Shown here: piece after piece, positions 63,025 to 64,000 of the stretch
How the letters are laid out: each line of letters starts with the position of its first letter
Position numbering within the stretch: the first letter of the stretch is position 1
The notes under the pieces: model-generated
Told to the model about the DNA's origin: nothing
The model's database searches: none
Seen by the model: the letters and a program-made list of their open reading frames with translations, nothing else
Made by a program: the position numbers and the translations under genes
Assembly: GCA_013306675.1 (NCBI GenBank)
Contig: JABLUY010000077.1
Coordinates: 62,001 to 126,000, forward strand
Origin: Thraustochytrium sp. TN22
Lineage: Eukaryota > Sar > Bigyra > Thraustochytrida > Thraustochytriidae
Direction of reading: 5' to 3'
Length of the DNA: 64,000 nt

Positions 63025-64000
63025 CCAGTGGAGCCAGAGTTGCGCTACGTAAGTTAGTACAGGGCGTACAGTACCGCGCGCACGGGCAACTGGTTTACGT
63101 TAAGACCGATCGATCAACCTGGAGCCAATCTGATCGCGGTGCGAGCAGATAGTCAGCAGCGAGATTCATTCGAGCGCCGCCCGGCCGGCCCGGGCCCAAC
63201 GCGGTTGGCTTTCCAGCCTTTCCTGTCTTTTCCTGCGTGCGGGTCGCTCGTGGCGCGCAGCTGGCGATGGGCGCCGCCGCGCACTATGTTAGCAGGCCTA
63301 GCTGGCCCTCTTTCACTGTTTCCGCGGCAGGCGCCGGCAACCGCGGCGCAACTCCGCGCGGGCGAGCGCGGCGGGCGAGGCGAGGCTCTTGCTTTGCTTT
63401 GACAGACGGGACCGGACGCCGCGGGGCGAGCCTCGCCTGGCCAGGCTGGACCTGCTCTCGAAACCTCCACGGCCCGCGGCCAGGGGCGCCCAGGCTGCGG
63501 CGCTGCGCCACCCTCTTGCGCCAGCGCTGCCAGCGCCGGCGCTGCTGCTGACGCGGCCACGAGAGCTGCAGCCAGCAGCGTGCCAACACCTCGCGAGGCT
63601 GCGCGTCGCAGACGCCGTCCGAGTCTGCGCGGCGTACATCTCGCGCGGCAGCGGCTGCGCCGCTCCGCTGCGGATGGCTCGCCTTGGGCTCGCCGCCTGC
63701 CTGCTGCTGCCTGCTGCTTGATACCGCCGCTGTTCCCGCGGTACTACACGCCGCCGCCAGCGCGGCGGCGCAGCCTCACCCGGCGCGTAAGCCGCGCGAA
63801 GATCCAACTCCCTGATCCACAAGGTGTTGCGACTCGTCTGTGAGGCAGAGCCCCCTGCCCGCCCCCCGGAATCCTGCCGTGCCGCCTGCCCGGCCCCGCT
63901 GTGCCCGGGCCGCCTCGGGCTGTTGGCCGCCCCCGCCGCTCGCCCGCCTTCTCCTGTCAGACAGCGGCTTCTCGCGGTGAAGCGCGCCAGGCGCAGTTTC

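Larger units (their letters stand above)
59607..64000. other. Low-complexity GC-rich region without a supportable gene
   Basis: Holds the upstream side of the MYB gene, then many simple repeats: CGGGCG and GAGCGC runs (60120-60570), a GGCGT pentamer array (61105-61178), AAGC runs (about 61300-61335), GCTCGC runs (61675-61695) and a GAGCTG hexamer (62977-63024). Frames of 100-524 codons exist on both strands, but their products are Arg/Ala/Pro/Ser-rich. Two minus-strand stretches (62548-62640 ending at a GTAAGG donor-like site, and 62030-62130) might be exons of an unknown gene; the evidence is too thin to call it. Confidence 0.5.

Overview
The window looks like nuclear DNA of a GC-rich, intron-poor, probably unicellular eukaryote. 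Genes are long, mostly single-exon and run on both strands with 0.4-2 kb spacers. Good start contexts are of the eukaryotic type (for example GCCATGG), and the one clearly spliced gene has canonical short GT-AG introns with branch-point-like motifs. I see no bacterial operon structure, ribosome binding sites, rRNA, tRNA or CRISPR. A stramenopile (thraustochytrid-like), haptophyte or red-algal source would fit, but the sequence alone does not decide.

Left third (1-29,474), all on the minus strand: a head-to-tail array of six paralogues (one cut by the window edge) of a large multi-pass membrane protein. All share a conserved N-terminal helical block. The five complete members (1269-1445 residues) also show a cluster of membrane segments, an FBXL/AMN1-like leucine-rich repeat block and a conserved C-terminal domain of unknown function. 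A 3' fragment of a seventh copy lies between the second and third genes. A 1.9 kb element with terminal inverted repeats and TTAA at both ends sits just past the stop codon of the sixth gene.

Middle (30,540-53,336): a locus built from duplicated pieces. Two divergent gene pairs, each a minus-strand H-x2-C-R-x-R gene facing a plus-strand J-domain-like gene, bracket two paralogous four-pass membrane proteins with a Cys/His-rich tail. The first of these carries 21 tandem 32-residue putative zinc-binding repeats, the second only one. Between them lies a gene with SUMO-interaction-like motifs and a near-perfect internal 204-bp duplication.

Right (54,684-59,606, minus strand): an LRR protein gene with seven exons. 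All six introns are phase 2, start GTACGT and fall at the same point of the LRR unit. Upstream of it is a three-repeat MYB transcription factor with polyglutamine tracts. From about 59.6 kb to the end I find only low-complexity GC-rich sequence and no supportable gene.

Taken together, the window holds two expanded families of receptor-like membrane proteins, one with LRRs and one with zinc-finger-like arrays, next to candidate nuclear partner genes. A recognition or signalling locus is an attractive reading, but it is inference: no gene here has a function shown by sequence except the MYB factor.
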